This document shows, piece by piece, positions 33,264-45,244 of a DNA stretch of 48,623 nt. The stretch is taken from positions 1 to 48,623 of the forward strand of contig JACRDB010000058.1 in the NCBI GenBank assembly GCA_016218725.1, in the 5' to 3' direction. The stretch's first letter is position 1. Every line of letters starts with the position of its first letter. Made by a program: the position numbers and the translations under genes. This DNA is from Deltaproteobacteria bacterium. GTDB taxonomy: Bacteria > Myxococcota_A > Polyangia > Polyangiales > Ga0077539. The notes below the pieces were generated by a model. It did no database searches. It was not told where the DNA came from and was given only the letters and a program-made list of their open reading frames with translations.

Positions 33264-34130
33264 TCAGAGCTCGATCGGTACGCCCTCTACTTCCGCGAGG
33301 GCGAGCGCACGGTTTGCGCGCGGGGAGGCCAGGGTACAACGCCCCAGGAGGCTCCAGGCGGGCCCCTCATGGTGCCACCCATAGGGCCCCAGGGCCTCGC
33401 GGGAGGCAAGCACCTCCAGGGCCCGGCGGAGCGTGTCCCACACCCTCTCGGGGCTCCTCCGGGGGACCTCGATGCCCGCGGCCTCAAGGAGTCTGGCGCC
33501 GGTGAGGCTCACGGCCTGGAGCCCCGAGGCCTCGGCCCAGGCCCAGTGGATGGGCAGCACCAGCCCCAGGGCGAGGGCGTGGCCCGAGCGGCGGGGGTCC
33601 AGGTGCAGCACCAGGGGCTCCGCCGGGGCCCAGAGCTTCGCCAGGGTGCCGTCGGCGCGCAGGAGGCCCTCGCGGAAGATGGGGTGGGGGATCAGGTCCA
33701 TGGCCTCCAGCGTGGAGACCTGGTCCCGCACCCTCTCGCCCCGCAGGAGCACCGCCACCGCGGGGCCCGTGAGGCGCTGCGTGCCGTCGGGGTTGTAGAT
33801 CACGATCTGGAGCCTGGTGAGGGCCTCGAGCTCCTGGCCCGCGGCCTGGCGCAGGGCCGTGTTATTCCGACGGGCCTCGGGGACCCCGAGCCTCTCCAGG
33901 TGTTCGTTGAGGGTCCAGCGCACCCGGTCCAGGTAGCCCGCATGCTGGAAGCTCTGTTGGAGCGCCCCCCAGTGTGAGAGCCCCTCCCAGGAGCGGTAGG
34001 CCCTCACCGCGTGGAGCACGCGCTCCGGGAGCTCCTGGAGGTCCAGCCGGAGCCCGAGCTGACGGCCCGGATAGAGAAGCTCCGCCCAGCCATCGCGGGG
34101 CCTCGGCCGTTCCTTGCGCGTCCTGGCCAC
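33264..34130 (-). CDS. Hypothetical cytoplasmic protein, possibly winged-helix
   Basis: 288 residues from GTG 34130, chosen because GGAG lies about ten bases upstream and it follows the previous stop by 20 bases. There is no signal peptide or membrane helix. The central region (WTLNEHLERLGVPEARRNNT to LQIVIYNPDGTQRLTG) alternates helices with a short beta-hairpin in a way reminiscent of the winged-helix domains of replication initiators or regulators. The likeness is weak, and I assign no function. It appears co-transcribed with the upstream membrane protein gene 34151-34696. Confidence 0.6.
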   Translation of the reverse strand: MARTRKERPRPRDGWAELLYPGRQLGLRLDLQELPERVLHAVRAYRSWEGLSHWGALQQSFQHAGYLDRVRWTLNEHLERLGVPEARRNNTALRQAAGQELEALTRLQIVIYNPDGTQRLTGPAVAVLLRGERVRDQVSTLEAMDLIPHPIFREGLLRADGTLAKLWAPAEPLVLHLDPRRSGHALALGLVLPIHWAWAEASGLQAVSLTGARLLEAAGIEVPRRSPERVWDTLRRALEVLASREALGPYGWHHEGPAWSLLGRCTLASPRANRALALAEVEGVPIEL

Positions 34131-34150
34131 CCCCCTGCGCTCCGCCCTGC

Positions 34151-34696
34151 TCAGGGCCCCGACGCCGCGAGCACCGGCCCGTGGGTCGTGAACACATGCC
34201 CCGGGATCTCCGACGCCAGCGGCCGGGAGAGCACCATCGCTTCGGTGTATCCGAGGAGCGCCCTCGCGCGTTCGAACTGCCGCCCGGGGACCCGCACCGA
34301 GCGGAACGTCCGCCCGTCTCGGAGCCTCACCACCAGGCGCCCGCGCCCGAGCCTCCGCCCTCCGAGGTCCTCGGCCTCCACCCGGCGGAGCTCCCAGGGG
34401 TGCACCTCGGCCAGGGAAATACCCAGTGAATTCAACAACTTCCACGATCCATCGGGGCCCACCCGGATGGCCTGCACGTGGTGGAGGCCGGGCCAGACCA
34501 GGGCGCACACGAGGGCGCCAACGGTGGCGCTCCAGCCGAGGATCCGGTAGCGAAGGTTCTGGGCCCGGTGGGGCAGGGCATCCAGGTAGAGGGACCTTGC
34601 GACGGCGAGGCAGAGGCCCAGGGCGACCAGCACCCCGAGGAGGGCGGGGACATGCCAAAGGACATCCATCCAGGGGCCTAGCGGCACCGTGCGCAT
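34151..34696 (-). CDS. Membrane protein with two N-terminal helices, function unknown
   Basis: 181 residues from ATG 34696; a second ATG nine codons later is possible. Two helices (HVPALLGVLVALGLCLAVA and ILGWSATVGALVCALVW) are followed by a soluble domain of about 110 residues. That domain has a YcxB/PH-like strand pattern (SWKLLNSLGISLAEVHPWEL, VVRLRDGRTFRSVRVP). PH-like YcxB domains sit after two helices in similar small membrane proteins, so this is a possible match, though unproven. It is divergent from lon. Confidence 0.6.
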   Translation of the reverse strand: MRTVPLGPWMDVLWHVPALLGVLVALGLCLAVARSLYLDALPHRAQNLRYRILGWSATVGALVCALVWPGLHHVQAIRVGPDGSWKLLNSLGISLAEVHPWELRRVEAEDLGGRRLGRGRLVVRLRDGRTFRSVRVPGRQFERARALLGYTEAMVLSRPLASEIPGHVFTTHGPVLAASGP

Positions 34697-34763
34697 GGAG
34701 GCACCGTACCCCTTCGGGTCCCTCCGGGCAAACGGCCACCGGGCGTGCCAGGTCGCGGCGCCG

Positions 34764-34793
34764 TTGCGCGGCGGGGGTCGGTGTGTCTATGTT
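34764..34793 (+). promoter_or_regulatory. Candidate lon promoter
   Basis: TTGCGC and TATGTT are separated by 18 bases, about 42 bases before the lon ATG. Four of six bases match at each box. No clear heat-shock (sigma-32 type) or CIRCE element is seen. Confidence 0.35.
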
Positions 34794-34835
34794 CGCCCGC
34801 GAGGCCGGGACGGACCTGTGCCTTTGAGGTGATCC

Positions 34836-37246
<2,411 letters not shown>

Positions 37247-37250
<4 letters not shown>

Positions 37251-37771
37251 GCCCCCTCCGGGCGCTCCTCCCGTTCCTCCTCGTCGCCGCCCCCACCGCG
37301 GCCGCCCCCGCCGCGGCCTCCGCCCAGACCGTGCGCCTCGCGGACCTGGAGCTCCTTCGCCTCCGCAGGAGCGTGGAGGCCCCCTCGCAGAGCCTGAACA
37401 GCGCCGTCACCGTGGGCTACGGCCTGGGGCTCCTGCGCCCCTCCTCCACCCCCTATGCCATGGTACAACTTGGGTGGGTGAATGTAGGCGCGCGTGTGGG
37501 CGTGTGGTTGATTCCCCGAGGATTCCGCCGGGCGGGGCCCGTGGCCCGGTGGGAGCTTCGCGGGCAGTGGTTATACTCCTCGGAGGGGGCGCTGACGGTG
37601 AGCCTCGCGCTGGCGGTGGGCTGGCGCGACGCGGGGGGCAGGAGCGGGCTCTTCTCCGTGGACGCCGGTCCCGTGTGGGCCGAGGGGGTGCGCTGGTACG
37701 TGGGCTGGAGCGTGGTCCTGGCGCTGGACGTGGCGCCCCGGGCGCTTGCGCGGGCGCGGTGGCTTCGGTAG
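37247..37771 (+). CDS. Small secreted, beta-rich (outer-membrane-like) protein
   Basis: 174 residues starting at TTG 37247, which overlaps the lon stop codon by four bases; an upstream start is excluded by that stop. The signal peptide is long and Ala/Pro-rich ([20 protein letters not shown]). The mature part alternates short amphipathic strands ending in aromatics ([48 protein letters not shown]), like a small beta-barrel, and ends in Arg rather than Phe. Coupling to lon may reflect an envelope-stress link, but this is speculative. Confidence 0.65.
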
Positions 37772-37780
37772 TGCGGGTCC

Positions 37781-39181
<1,401 letters not shown>

Positions 39182-39225
39182 GCGCGCCCTTCGACGGGGG
39201 CCCTCGGGCGTTGTAGGGTTCCCCC

Positions 39226-40335
39226 ATGCGATGGTGGTCGCTTGCGGCGGTGCTCTCCCTGGGCTGCTCGAGCTCCCGCGGTGACGGCGGGGACAACACC
39301 CCGCCAGGGGACGAGCGACGGCCCTCCGAGGCCGCGCGGTGCTCCATCGAGGACCTCCCGGGCTCCCTCGGGGGCTCCGGCGCCGGCGTGGTGGCGGTCA
39401 CGCGAGGGCCCCGGAGGGTGCTCCTCCTGCGCTGGGTGGGCGACGGCGAGGACCCCAGCCTGCCCCCCAGGGCCCAGGAGGTCGCCTGGCGGTGGAGCGA
39501 CGGCGAGCACGCCGGGGCGGTGTACACCAGCTCCTCCGCGGAGCCCTTCCCGCGGCTCGCGTGGACCGGCGCAGGCTTCCTCCTCCACCACCGCGCGGGC
39601 CTGGAGTGGCGCGACCGCACGCTGGAGGCCCCGAGGCCCCTGCGGGGGCTCCTTCCCCCGGGCGCGTGCCTCGTGCGCCTGACGGAGCTGGCCGAGGGCG
39701 CCGTGGTCACCTGGCTGTCCCGCTGCGACGCCGTCGATGGCGCCGAGGGCCACGCGCTCTTCCTCGGTCCCAACGGCGAGGTCCGGCGACGCGTCCAGGG
39801 CCTCGCGGAATCTCAGGGGCCCGCGAGGCTCTCCCAGCTCTCGGCGCGCTGGGACTTCGGCAGGGTCGTGCTCCAGGGCCTGAACGTCACCTCGGGGCTC
39901 CCGCAGTGGTGGCTCTTCGACGGGGAGGGCGAGCGCCTCGCGGACGGCCACGGCGAGCTCGCGGCGTGTCCCCGCAGCGGGTGCGTGAGGGTCTGGGCCA
40001 GCGGCGAGAACGGCGCCGCCGTGCCCGAGGAGGCCATGCTCCTCAAGGTGGACCCGCTGCGCGGAGGGCACGGCTTCACCACGAACATCGCCGCCCGGGA
40101 CGTGCGCGCCGTGGCCGTGTCCGGTGACCGGGTGCTCGCCCTGCGCTCCCCCGCCGCGGGCGCCGGGTGCGACCTCGCCGTGGTGGACGTCGCCCGGCGG
40201 CAGGTGCTCGCGGACCGCCACGAGGAGGGCCTCGCATGCAGCGAGGGGAGCGTGAGGCCCACCGCCCGGGGCTTCGTGGTGGCCGTCACGGGCCCCCAGG
40301 GGCCGCGGCTGCGGGCCCTGGACTGCGCGCGATAA
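39226..40335 (+). CDS. Putative lipoprotein, beta-propeller-like, function unknown
   Basis: 369 residues with a clear lipoprotein signal (WWSLAAVLSLGCSS, Cys14). The mature part is Asp/Gly/Arg-rich with regularly spaced beta-strands (VVAVTRGPRRVLLLRWV, RLAWTGAGFLLHHR, VRAVAVSGDRVLALRS), suggesting a propeller or repeated beta-sheet. About seven cysteines are scattered. It resembles in style, though not in readable motifs, the anchored propeller-like protein at 22406-24058. It precedes pyrD by 41 bases on the same strand. Confidence 0.7.
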   Translation: MRWWSLAAVLSLGCSSSRGDGGDNTPPGDERRPSEAARCSIEDLPGSLGGSGAGVVAVTRGPRRVLLLRWVGDGEDPSLPPRAQEVAWRWSDGEHAGAVYTSSSAEPFPRLAWTGAGFLLHHRAGLEWRDRTLEAPRPLRGLLPPGACLVRLTELAEGAVVTWLSRCDAVDGAEGHALFLGPNGEVRRRVQGLAESQGPARLSQLSARWDFGRVVLQGLNVTSGLPQWWLFDGEGERLADGHGELAACPRSGCVRVWASGENGAAVPEEAMLLKVDPLRGGHGFTTNIAARDVRAVAVSGDRVLALRSPAAGAGCDLAVVDVARRQVLADRHEEGLACSEGSVRPTARGFVVAVTGPQGPRLRALDCAR

Positions 40336-40376
40336 AAAGCTCCATCGGGGCGCCTCGGAGGTGCTACACCGCGGGC

Positions 40377-41477
40377 GTGCTCTACGGCCTGGCCCGCCCG
40401 GCGCTCTTCGCGCTGCCCCCGGAGACCGCCCACGCCCTCGCGGCGGCGGGCCTGCGCCTCGCGCACCGTCACAGCGGTCTCCGGCGCCTCCTGCGGGCCT
40501 CCCTCGGGCCCCCGGACCCGGTGCTGGAGACCCGCTGCCTCGGGCTCACCTTCCCGAGCCCCCTCGGCCTCGCCGCGGGCTTCGACAAGCACTGCGCCAT
40601 GTACAACGCCCTCGGGGCCCTGGGCTTCGGCGCCGTGGAGGTCGGCACCATCACGCGCTACGCGCAGCAGGGCAACCCCCGCCCGAGGCTCTTCCGCCTC
40701 GGGATGGACCGCGCCCTGGTCAACCGCATGGGCTTCAACAATATCGGCGCCGACGGCGCCGCCAGGGCCCTGGCCTCCCACGCCCCGGAGTCCGTGGTCC
40801 TCGGCGTGAACCTCGGCAAGAGCCGCGTCACGCCCCTGGACGTCGCCGCGGACGACTACGCCTACAGCGCCGAGAGGCTCTCGCCGTACGCGCAGTACCT
40901 GGTGGTCAACGTGTCGTCCCCGAACACCCCGGGGCTCCGCGCCCTCCAGCACGCCGAGCTCCTGGCGCCCATCGTGCGCGCCGTGCGCGGGGCCTGCGCG
41001 GCGCCGAGGCCCCTCCTGGTCAAGGTCGCCCCGGACCTCGACGACGAGGCCGTGGACGCCCTCACGGACCTCTGCGTCGCCGAGGGCGTGGACGGCGTCA
41101 TCGCCGCCAACACCACGCTCCAGCGCGGCGGGCTCCGCACCCCGGAGGCCGCCGTGCGCGCCCTGGGCGAGGGGGGCCTCTCGGGCCCCCCGCTGCGCGA
41201 CCGCACCCGCGCCCTGGTGGCCCGGGTCTACCTCCGCGCCCGTGGGGCGCTGACGGTCATCGGCGTGGGCGGCGTGTCCACCGCGGACGACGTGTGGGCA
41301 CTCCTGGCGGCGGGTGCGTCCCTGGTGCAGGTGTACACGGGCTTCATCTACGGCGGCCCGGCCTTCCCTTCGAGGCTCGCCGCGGAGCTCGCCGCGAGGC
41401 TCCGTCAACAGGGACTGGACGGCCCCGGGGCGCTCGTGGGCAGGGACCACCGCGCCCCCGGTGGACAGGCGCCGTGA
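40377..41477 (+). CDS. pyrD: Dihydroorotate dehydrogenase (quinone), class 2
   Basis: Oxidises dihydroorotate to orotate in pyrimidine synthesis, passing electrons to quinone at the inner membrane. The 366-residue length and N-terminal helical extension (PETAHALAAAGLRLAHRH) mark class 2. FMN and substrate motifs are visible: GLAAGFDKH, VGTITRYAQQGNPRPRLFRL, NRMGFNN, NVSSPNTPGLR with the catalytic Ser, and IGVGGVSTADD followed by VQVYTGFIYGGP. GTG 40377 is the start that leaves the family-typical LYGLARPALF. Its stop overlaps the next gene as GTGA. Confidence 0.97.
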   Translation: MLYGLARPALFALPPETAHALAAAGLRLAHRHSGLRRLLRASLGPPDPVLETRCLGLTFPSPLGLAAGFDKHCAMYNALGALGFGAVEVGTITRYAQQGNPRPRLFRLGMDRALVNRMGFNNIGADGAARALASHAPESVVLGVNLGKSRVTPLDVAADDYAYSAERLSPYAQYLVVNVSSPNTPGLRALQHAELLAPIVRAVRGACAAPRPLLVKVAPDLDDEAVDALTDLCVAEGVDGVIAANTTLQRGGLRTPEAAVRALGEGGLSGPPLRDRTRALVARVYLRARGALTVIGVGGVSTADDVWALLAAGASLVQVYTGFIYGGPAFPSRLAAELAARLRQQGLDGPGALVGRDHRAPGGQAP

Positions 41478-42334
41478 ACCCGCGGACCCTGGTGTTGGCG
41501 CTGGCGCTCCTCGGGGTGCCTCTTGGTGCCCCGGCGCAACGGGTGCACCGTGGTCGCTCCAGGGCCGGGGGTGTGGTGGCGGTCGTGGGTCCCGCGGTGC
41601 TGCGTCTGGTGTATACGCCGGGCGAGCGCGAGAGGTTTCGGTGCACCACCACGCAGCGCCTCGGGGCGCGCCGCGGCGCGCTGGAGGCCCGCGCGGTGAT
41701 GGAGCTCCGGACGCTCTCCGTGGGAGAGGGCGGCGCGGCGCGGCGGAGGGCGCGCCTCCTGCGGTTGGAGCTCCGAGGGGGGTACCCCTTCGGGGTGCGC
41801 CCGGCGCTCCTGCGGGCCCTGGGGGGCGCTGCGGTGGAGTTCACCCAGGACCCCAGAGGGGCCCTCGGGGACTGGGCGCCGTGGGCCGTCCCCGAGGCGC
41901 AGGAGCCGGTCCGGGACGCGGTGCTGGGCGCGCTCCAGGGGCTCCAGCCGCGCCTCCCGGAGGCACCGGTGTCCCCGGGCGCCACCTGGGCGGACACGGC
42001 CGCGGTGAGGCTCCAGCCGGGGGAGGGCGCCTCGTTGACGCTCACGGTGGAGACCACCTGGCGCCTGGAGGCCCTGCGGGGCACCGCCACGGGGGCGCTC
42101 CTGGAGGCCCGGATCTCGTTCGTCCAGAGGCTCCAGGCCACCGAAGGCGCCACGATGGCGTCGTTTCCGGTCACGGGCGGCGGCGAGGCCCGCGGGGAGC
42201 TGGTGCTGGACCTGGCCCACGGGAGGCTGGAGAGGGCCCAGGTCACCGGGAGCCTGGGGCTCCGGCTGGGCCTCCCGACCCGGACCGTGGAGAGCACCTC
42301 CCGCTTCGCCCAGGACCTCCAGCGGGTGCCCTGA
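41474..42334 (+). CDS. Secreted protein of unknown function downstream of pyrD
   Basis: 286 residues from GTG 41474, overlapping the pyrD stop. A signal peptide (TLVLALALLGVPLGAPAQ) with an A-x-A-type cleavage site is present. The mature part has long beta strands (YTPGERERFRCTTTQRLGAR, GASLTLTVETTWRLEAL, ALLEARISFVQRL) with a repeated, roughly 100-residue pattern. This suggests two similar beta domains like those of proteins describing a carrier for lipid or cell-wall material. No family is recognised. Translational coupling with pyrD may only reflect compact genome structure. Confidence 0.65.
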   Translation: MNPRTLVLALALLGVPLGAPAQRVHRGRSRAGGVVAVVGPAVLRLVYTPGERERFRCTTTQRLGARRGALEARAVMELRTLSVGEGGAARRRARLLRLELRGGYPFGVRPALLRALGGAAVEFTQDPRGALGDWAPWAVPEAQEPVRDAVLGALQGLQPRLPEAPVSPGATWADTAAVRLQPGEGASLTLTVETTWRLEALRGTATGALLEARISFVQRLQATEGATMASFPVTGGGEARGELVLDLAHGRLERAQVTGSLGLRLGLPTRTVESTSRFAQDLQRVP

Positions 42335-42395
42335 CCGGGGCGGAGCCGAGGCGCGAGTGTTGACGAAACGGGAATCCGGGGCACGATTACCGGTG

Positions 42396-43025
42396 ATGCT
42401 GGAGCGGATCTCCGAGGTGAACCCGCTGGTGCTCGGCTCGCAGTCCCCCCGCCGGAGGGACCTGCTACGGGCCGTGGGCATCCCCGTGGAGGTCTGCCCG
42501 GTGGACGTGGACGAGGCGGTGCTCCCCGGGGAGCGGCCGGACGCCCTGGCCACGCGGCTCGCGCGGCAGAAGGGCGCCGCGGCGCTGTACACGGTCAACC
42601 GCCGGAGCGAGGGCCACGGCGAGGGTCGCTGGATCCTCTGCGCGGACACCATCGTCCACATCGGGGGGGAGCTCCTGGGCAAGCCCCGGGACCCGGACGA
42701 CGCGCGGCGGATGCTCCGGCTCCTGTCCGGGCGCACGCACCAGGTGACCACGGGCTTCGTGGTCGTGGGAGGGGACGCGTTCGACGCGCCGGCCTACGCG
42801 GAGACCACCGCCGTCACCTTCCGGGCCCTCGGCGACGACGAGGTGCGGCGCTACGTGGCCTCCGGCGAGGGCGCCGACAAGGCCGGGGGCTACGCCGTGC
42901 AGGGCCGCGCCGGGGCCTTCGTCGAGCGCCTGGAGGGCAGCTACGCCAACGTGGTGGGGCTGCCGGTGCACCGCGTGGTGGAGGTGCTCCTGCGCACCGG
43001 GGCCCTGGAGGGCTTCCCCCTTTGA
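42396..43025 (+). CDS. maf: Maf-family nucleoside triphosphate pyrophosphatase
   Basis: Removes pyrophosphate from non-canonical or methylated nucleoside triphosphates (dTTP/UTP or 7-methyl-GTP type). The 209 residues from ATG 42396 show the family core: VLGSQSPRRRDLL, CADTIVHIGGELLGKP with the catalytic acidic pair, and YVASGEGADKAGGYAVQGR. Both ends are complete. GTG codons at 42357 and 42393 are possible alternative starts. The stop overlaps the start of the yggS-type gene. Which subgroup (YhdE or YceF) it belongs to cannot be settled by eye. Confidence 0.92.
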   Translation: MLERISEVNPLVLGSQSPRRRDLLRAVGIPVEVCPVDVDEAVLPGERPDALATRLARQKGAAALYTVNRRSEGHGEGRWILCADTIVHIGGELLGKPRDPDDARRMLRLLSGRTHQVTTGFVVVGGDAFDAPAYAETTAVTFRALGDDEVRRYVASGEGADKAGGYAVQGRAGAFVERLEGSYANVVGLPVHRVVEVLLRTGALEGFPL

Positions 43026-43726
43026 CGGACCCCGGCGGGGCTCCGTCGGGGATCACCCCCGCGCGGCTGGAAGCCGTCCGGGCGCGCATCGCCGCGGCCT
43101 GCGCCGCCGCGGGCCGCGGGCCCGAGGCCGTGACCCTCGTGGCGGTGTCCAAGACCTTCCCCGCGGAGGCCGTGCGCGCGGCGTACGCGCTGGGGCTGCG
43201 GGACTTCGGCGAGAACTACGCCCAGGAGCTGCGCCTCAAGGCCGAGGCCCTGCGGGACCTCGCGCTGCGGTGGCACTTCGTCGGGCACCTGCAGCGCAAC
43301 AAGGTCGGGCCCGTGGCGGCCTGGGCGTCGGTGGTGCACGCCGTGGACTCGGTCCCCATCGCCGCGGCCCTCGGCCGCCGCGTGGCCCAGGCCGGGCGCT
43401 CCGTGCGGGTCCTGGTGCAGGTGGACCTCACCGGCGCCGAGGGGCGCAGCGGGTGCGCCCCGGAGGCCCTCCCCGCGGTGCTCGACGCCGTGCGTGCGGA
43501 GGGCTCCCTCACGCTCTCGGGGCTCATGACCCTGCCGCCCCACACCGAGGACCCGCGCGGCGCCCGCGCGTTCTTTGACGCGCTCGCGGCGCTGCGCGAG
43601 CGCCACGGCGGCCCCTCGGCGCTGCCGGAGCTCTCCATGGGCATGACCCACGACCTGGAGGTGGCCATCGAGGCCGGGGCCACCATGGTCCGGGTGGGCA
43701 CTGGCCTCTTCGGCCACCGGGGTTGA
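43022..43726 (+). CDS. yggS: PLP homeostasis protein, YggS/PROSC family
   Basis: Binds pyridoxal 5'-phosphate and buffers its level; it has no known catalytic reaction. The 234 residues fold as an alanine-racemase-type barrel: LVAVSKTFPAE with the PLP Lys44, DFGENYAQEL, WHFVGHLQRNK, SVRVLVQVDLTGAEGRSG, SGLMTLPP and LSMGMTHDLEVAIEAGATMVRVG. TTG 43022 overlaps the maf stop as TTGA. maf-yggS gene pairs are seen in several bacteria. It is convergent with zapA, two bases apart. Confidence 0.95.
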   Translation: MTDPGGAPSGITPARLEAVRARIAAACAAAGRGPEAVTLVAVSKTFPAEAVRAAYALGLRDFGENYAQELRLKAEALRDLALRWHFVGHLQRNKVGPVAAWASVVHAVDSVPIAAALGRRVAQAGRSVRVLVQVDLTGAEGRSGCAPEALPAVLDAVRAEGSLTLSGLMTLPPHTEDPRGARAFFDALAALRERHGGPSALPELSMGMTHDLEVAIEAGATMVRVGTGLFGHRG

Positions 43727-43728
43727 CG

Positions 43729-44142
43729 TCACCCGTCGGGCGGGTCGTCCGCGGAGTCCTGCTGGTGGCGGGCCAGGTCCGCCTCCAACGCGCGGTCGAT
43801 GTCCGCGAGCACCTCGGCCACCGCGCGTCGGCAGGTGTCCTCCACGTCGCGGGCCCGCGCCTCCGCCGCGGCGACGGCGGCCCGGGCCTCGGCGCGGGCC
43901 TCCTCGGCGAGGCACCGGGCCGCGTGGAGCTCGTCGGCCAGGTCCAGGGCCACCAGGGCCAGGAGCGTGGCCGAGGCCTGGGGGCGTGCCCCGGAGGCCC
44001 CCTGGAGCTGCTGTACGCGCTCGTTCACCAGCGCCGCGAGGCGCTCCAGGTGGCCGGGGTCCGCGTGGGCCGTGAGCCTCAGGCGCTGCCCGGCGATCTC
44101 CACCTGCACCGTGGGTCGTGCGTTCGGTCCCGTCGCGCTCAC
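43729..44142 (-). CDS. zapA: Cell division protein ZapA
   Basis: Small FtsZ-ring-associated protein that crosslinks FtsZ filaments. From GTG 44142 the protein has 137 residues. The N-terminal ZapA domain is evident as VQVEIAGQRLRLTAHADPGHLERLAALVNERVQQL split by a short turn. A second, longer helical segment follows with a heptad pattern (ARCLAEEARAEARAAVAAAE). The acidic C-terminal end is longer than in E. coli ZapA. It is the last gene of a minus-strand run starting beyond the window end, 43 bases after the 44186 gene. Confidence 0.88.
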   Translation of the reverse strand: MSATGPNARPTVQVEIAGQRLRLTAHADPGHLERLAALVNERVQQLQGASGARPQASATLLALVALDLADELHAARCLAEEARAEARAAVAAAEARARDVEDTCRRAVAEVLADIDRALEADLARHQQDSADDPPDG

Positions 44143-44185
44143 CGTGGCGTACCCTACGCGCTGCCCCGGGGCCCCACAAGCGCCG

Positions 44186-45244
44186 CTACCGCGTGGGCGG
44201 CGCGTCGGGCCCCTCGCCGGGGTCGTCCCTCGTCGGCTCGCTGCGGCTGCGGCGCAGGAGCGACGCCAGGAGCCCCAGCGGGTCGAAGCCCAGGAGCCCT
44301 CGGACGTCCAGCGCCCCGGCCAGGTCCGCAAGGCCCCGGAGCTGCCGGGAGAAGGGCCCGAGGAGCTCGTTGGCCTCCAGGGCACCGAGGAGCCTGCGGG
44401 TCTGCACCGCCGCGCCGCGCAGGGCGCTGGCCCCGGTGGTCATCGCCAGCCACGGCGGCATCGGGTGCACCAGGACGTCCCGCACCGCGAGGGCCCGGGC
44501 CCAGTCGCCAGGCTCGCCGCGCAGGAGCGCCCGGACCACCTCCGTCGAGGCGTACACCCCGAAGGCCACGGGCGGCAGCGACGCCTCCAGCGCGGCGTGG
44601 ATCACCCGGTAATCCCGCCGGGGGTCGCCCCCGAGGGGCCCCGTCCGTCGCAAGAGCGCCTCGGGCCCGAGCACCTGCTCCACGCGCCCCCGGCGGCGCA
44701 CCAGGACCAGCGCGGTGTCCAGGGCGCCGTCGTCAAAGAGCGCCAGAGCCGCCGTCTGGCCGTCCGGCAGCACCAGGTCCCAGGCCCTCCGGAGCACCTC
44801 CGTCGGTGGGAGCGGGACCCCGGCCCCGAGCTTCGGCAGCAGCGCCAGGGAGCCCTCGTCCTCGAGCTCGCGGGCGGCCCCGAGGACCTGGGTGAGCGTG
44901 GTCCAGCCGTCGTCGCCGGGGAGCATGCGCCCCGCCACGCGGTCCAGGAGGGCCTCCCAGGCCCCGACCCGGAGCGCCACCGCGAAGCGCGTGTCCCACC
45001 GCCTGGCGAAGGCCTCCAGGCCCGAGGGTCCCTCCCAGCCGTCCGTGGGCAGCGCCCCTCGGTGGGAGTGCAGGCACACCGCGCGGTCGTCGTCGAAGAA
45101 CACCAGCAGCGCGCCGCCGGGCTCCCCCCGCCGCGTGTGGCGCGCGTGGGGCGCCTGGGACGCGAAGCCCGGCGCCACCAGGGTCACCAGCCGGTGCCAG
45201 CTCCGCGCGTCGAAGCCCTCGATCCGGGTCCCCGGGGCGATCAC
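44186..45244 (-). CDS. Hypothetical protein between GH35-like gene and zapA
   Basis: 352 residues from GTG 45244, overlapping the stop of the GH35-like gene as GTGA. There is no signal peptide. Helical and beta parts alternate (WHRLVTLVAPGFASQAPHAR, LLVFFDDDRAVCLHSHRGA, TAALALFDDGALDTALVLVR). The C-terminal 60 residues are helical and Leu-rich, ending in a basic/acidic tail. I recognise no family. Strict coupling to the GH35-like gene implies a shared task. Confidence 0.7.
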   Translation of the reverse strand: MIAPGTRIEGFDARSWHRLVTLVAPGFASQAPHARHTRRGEPGGALLVFFDDDRAVCLHSHRGALPTDGWEGPSGLEAFARRWDTRFAVALRVGAWEALLDRVAGRMLPGDDGWTTLTQVLGAARELEDEGSLALLPKLGAGVPLPPTEVLRRAWDLVLPDGQTAALALFDDGALDTALVLVRRRGRVEQVLGPEALLRRTGPLGGDPRRDYRVIHAALEASLPPVAFGVYASTEVVRALLRGEPGDWARALAVRDVLVHPMPPWLAMTTGASALRGAAVQTRRLLGALEANELLGPFSRQLRGLADLAGALDVRGLLGFDPLGLLASLLRRSRSEPTRDDPGEGPDAPPTR

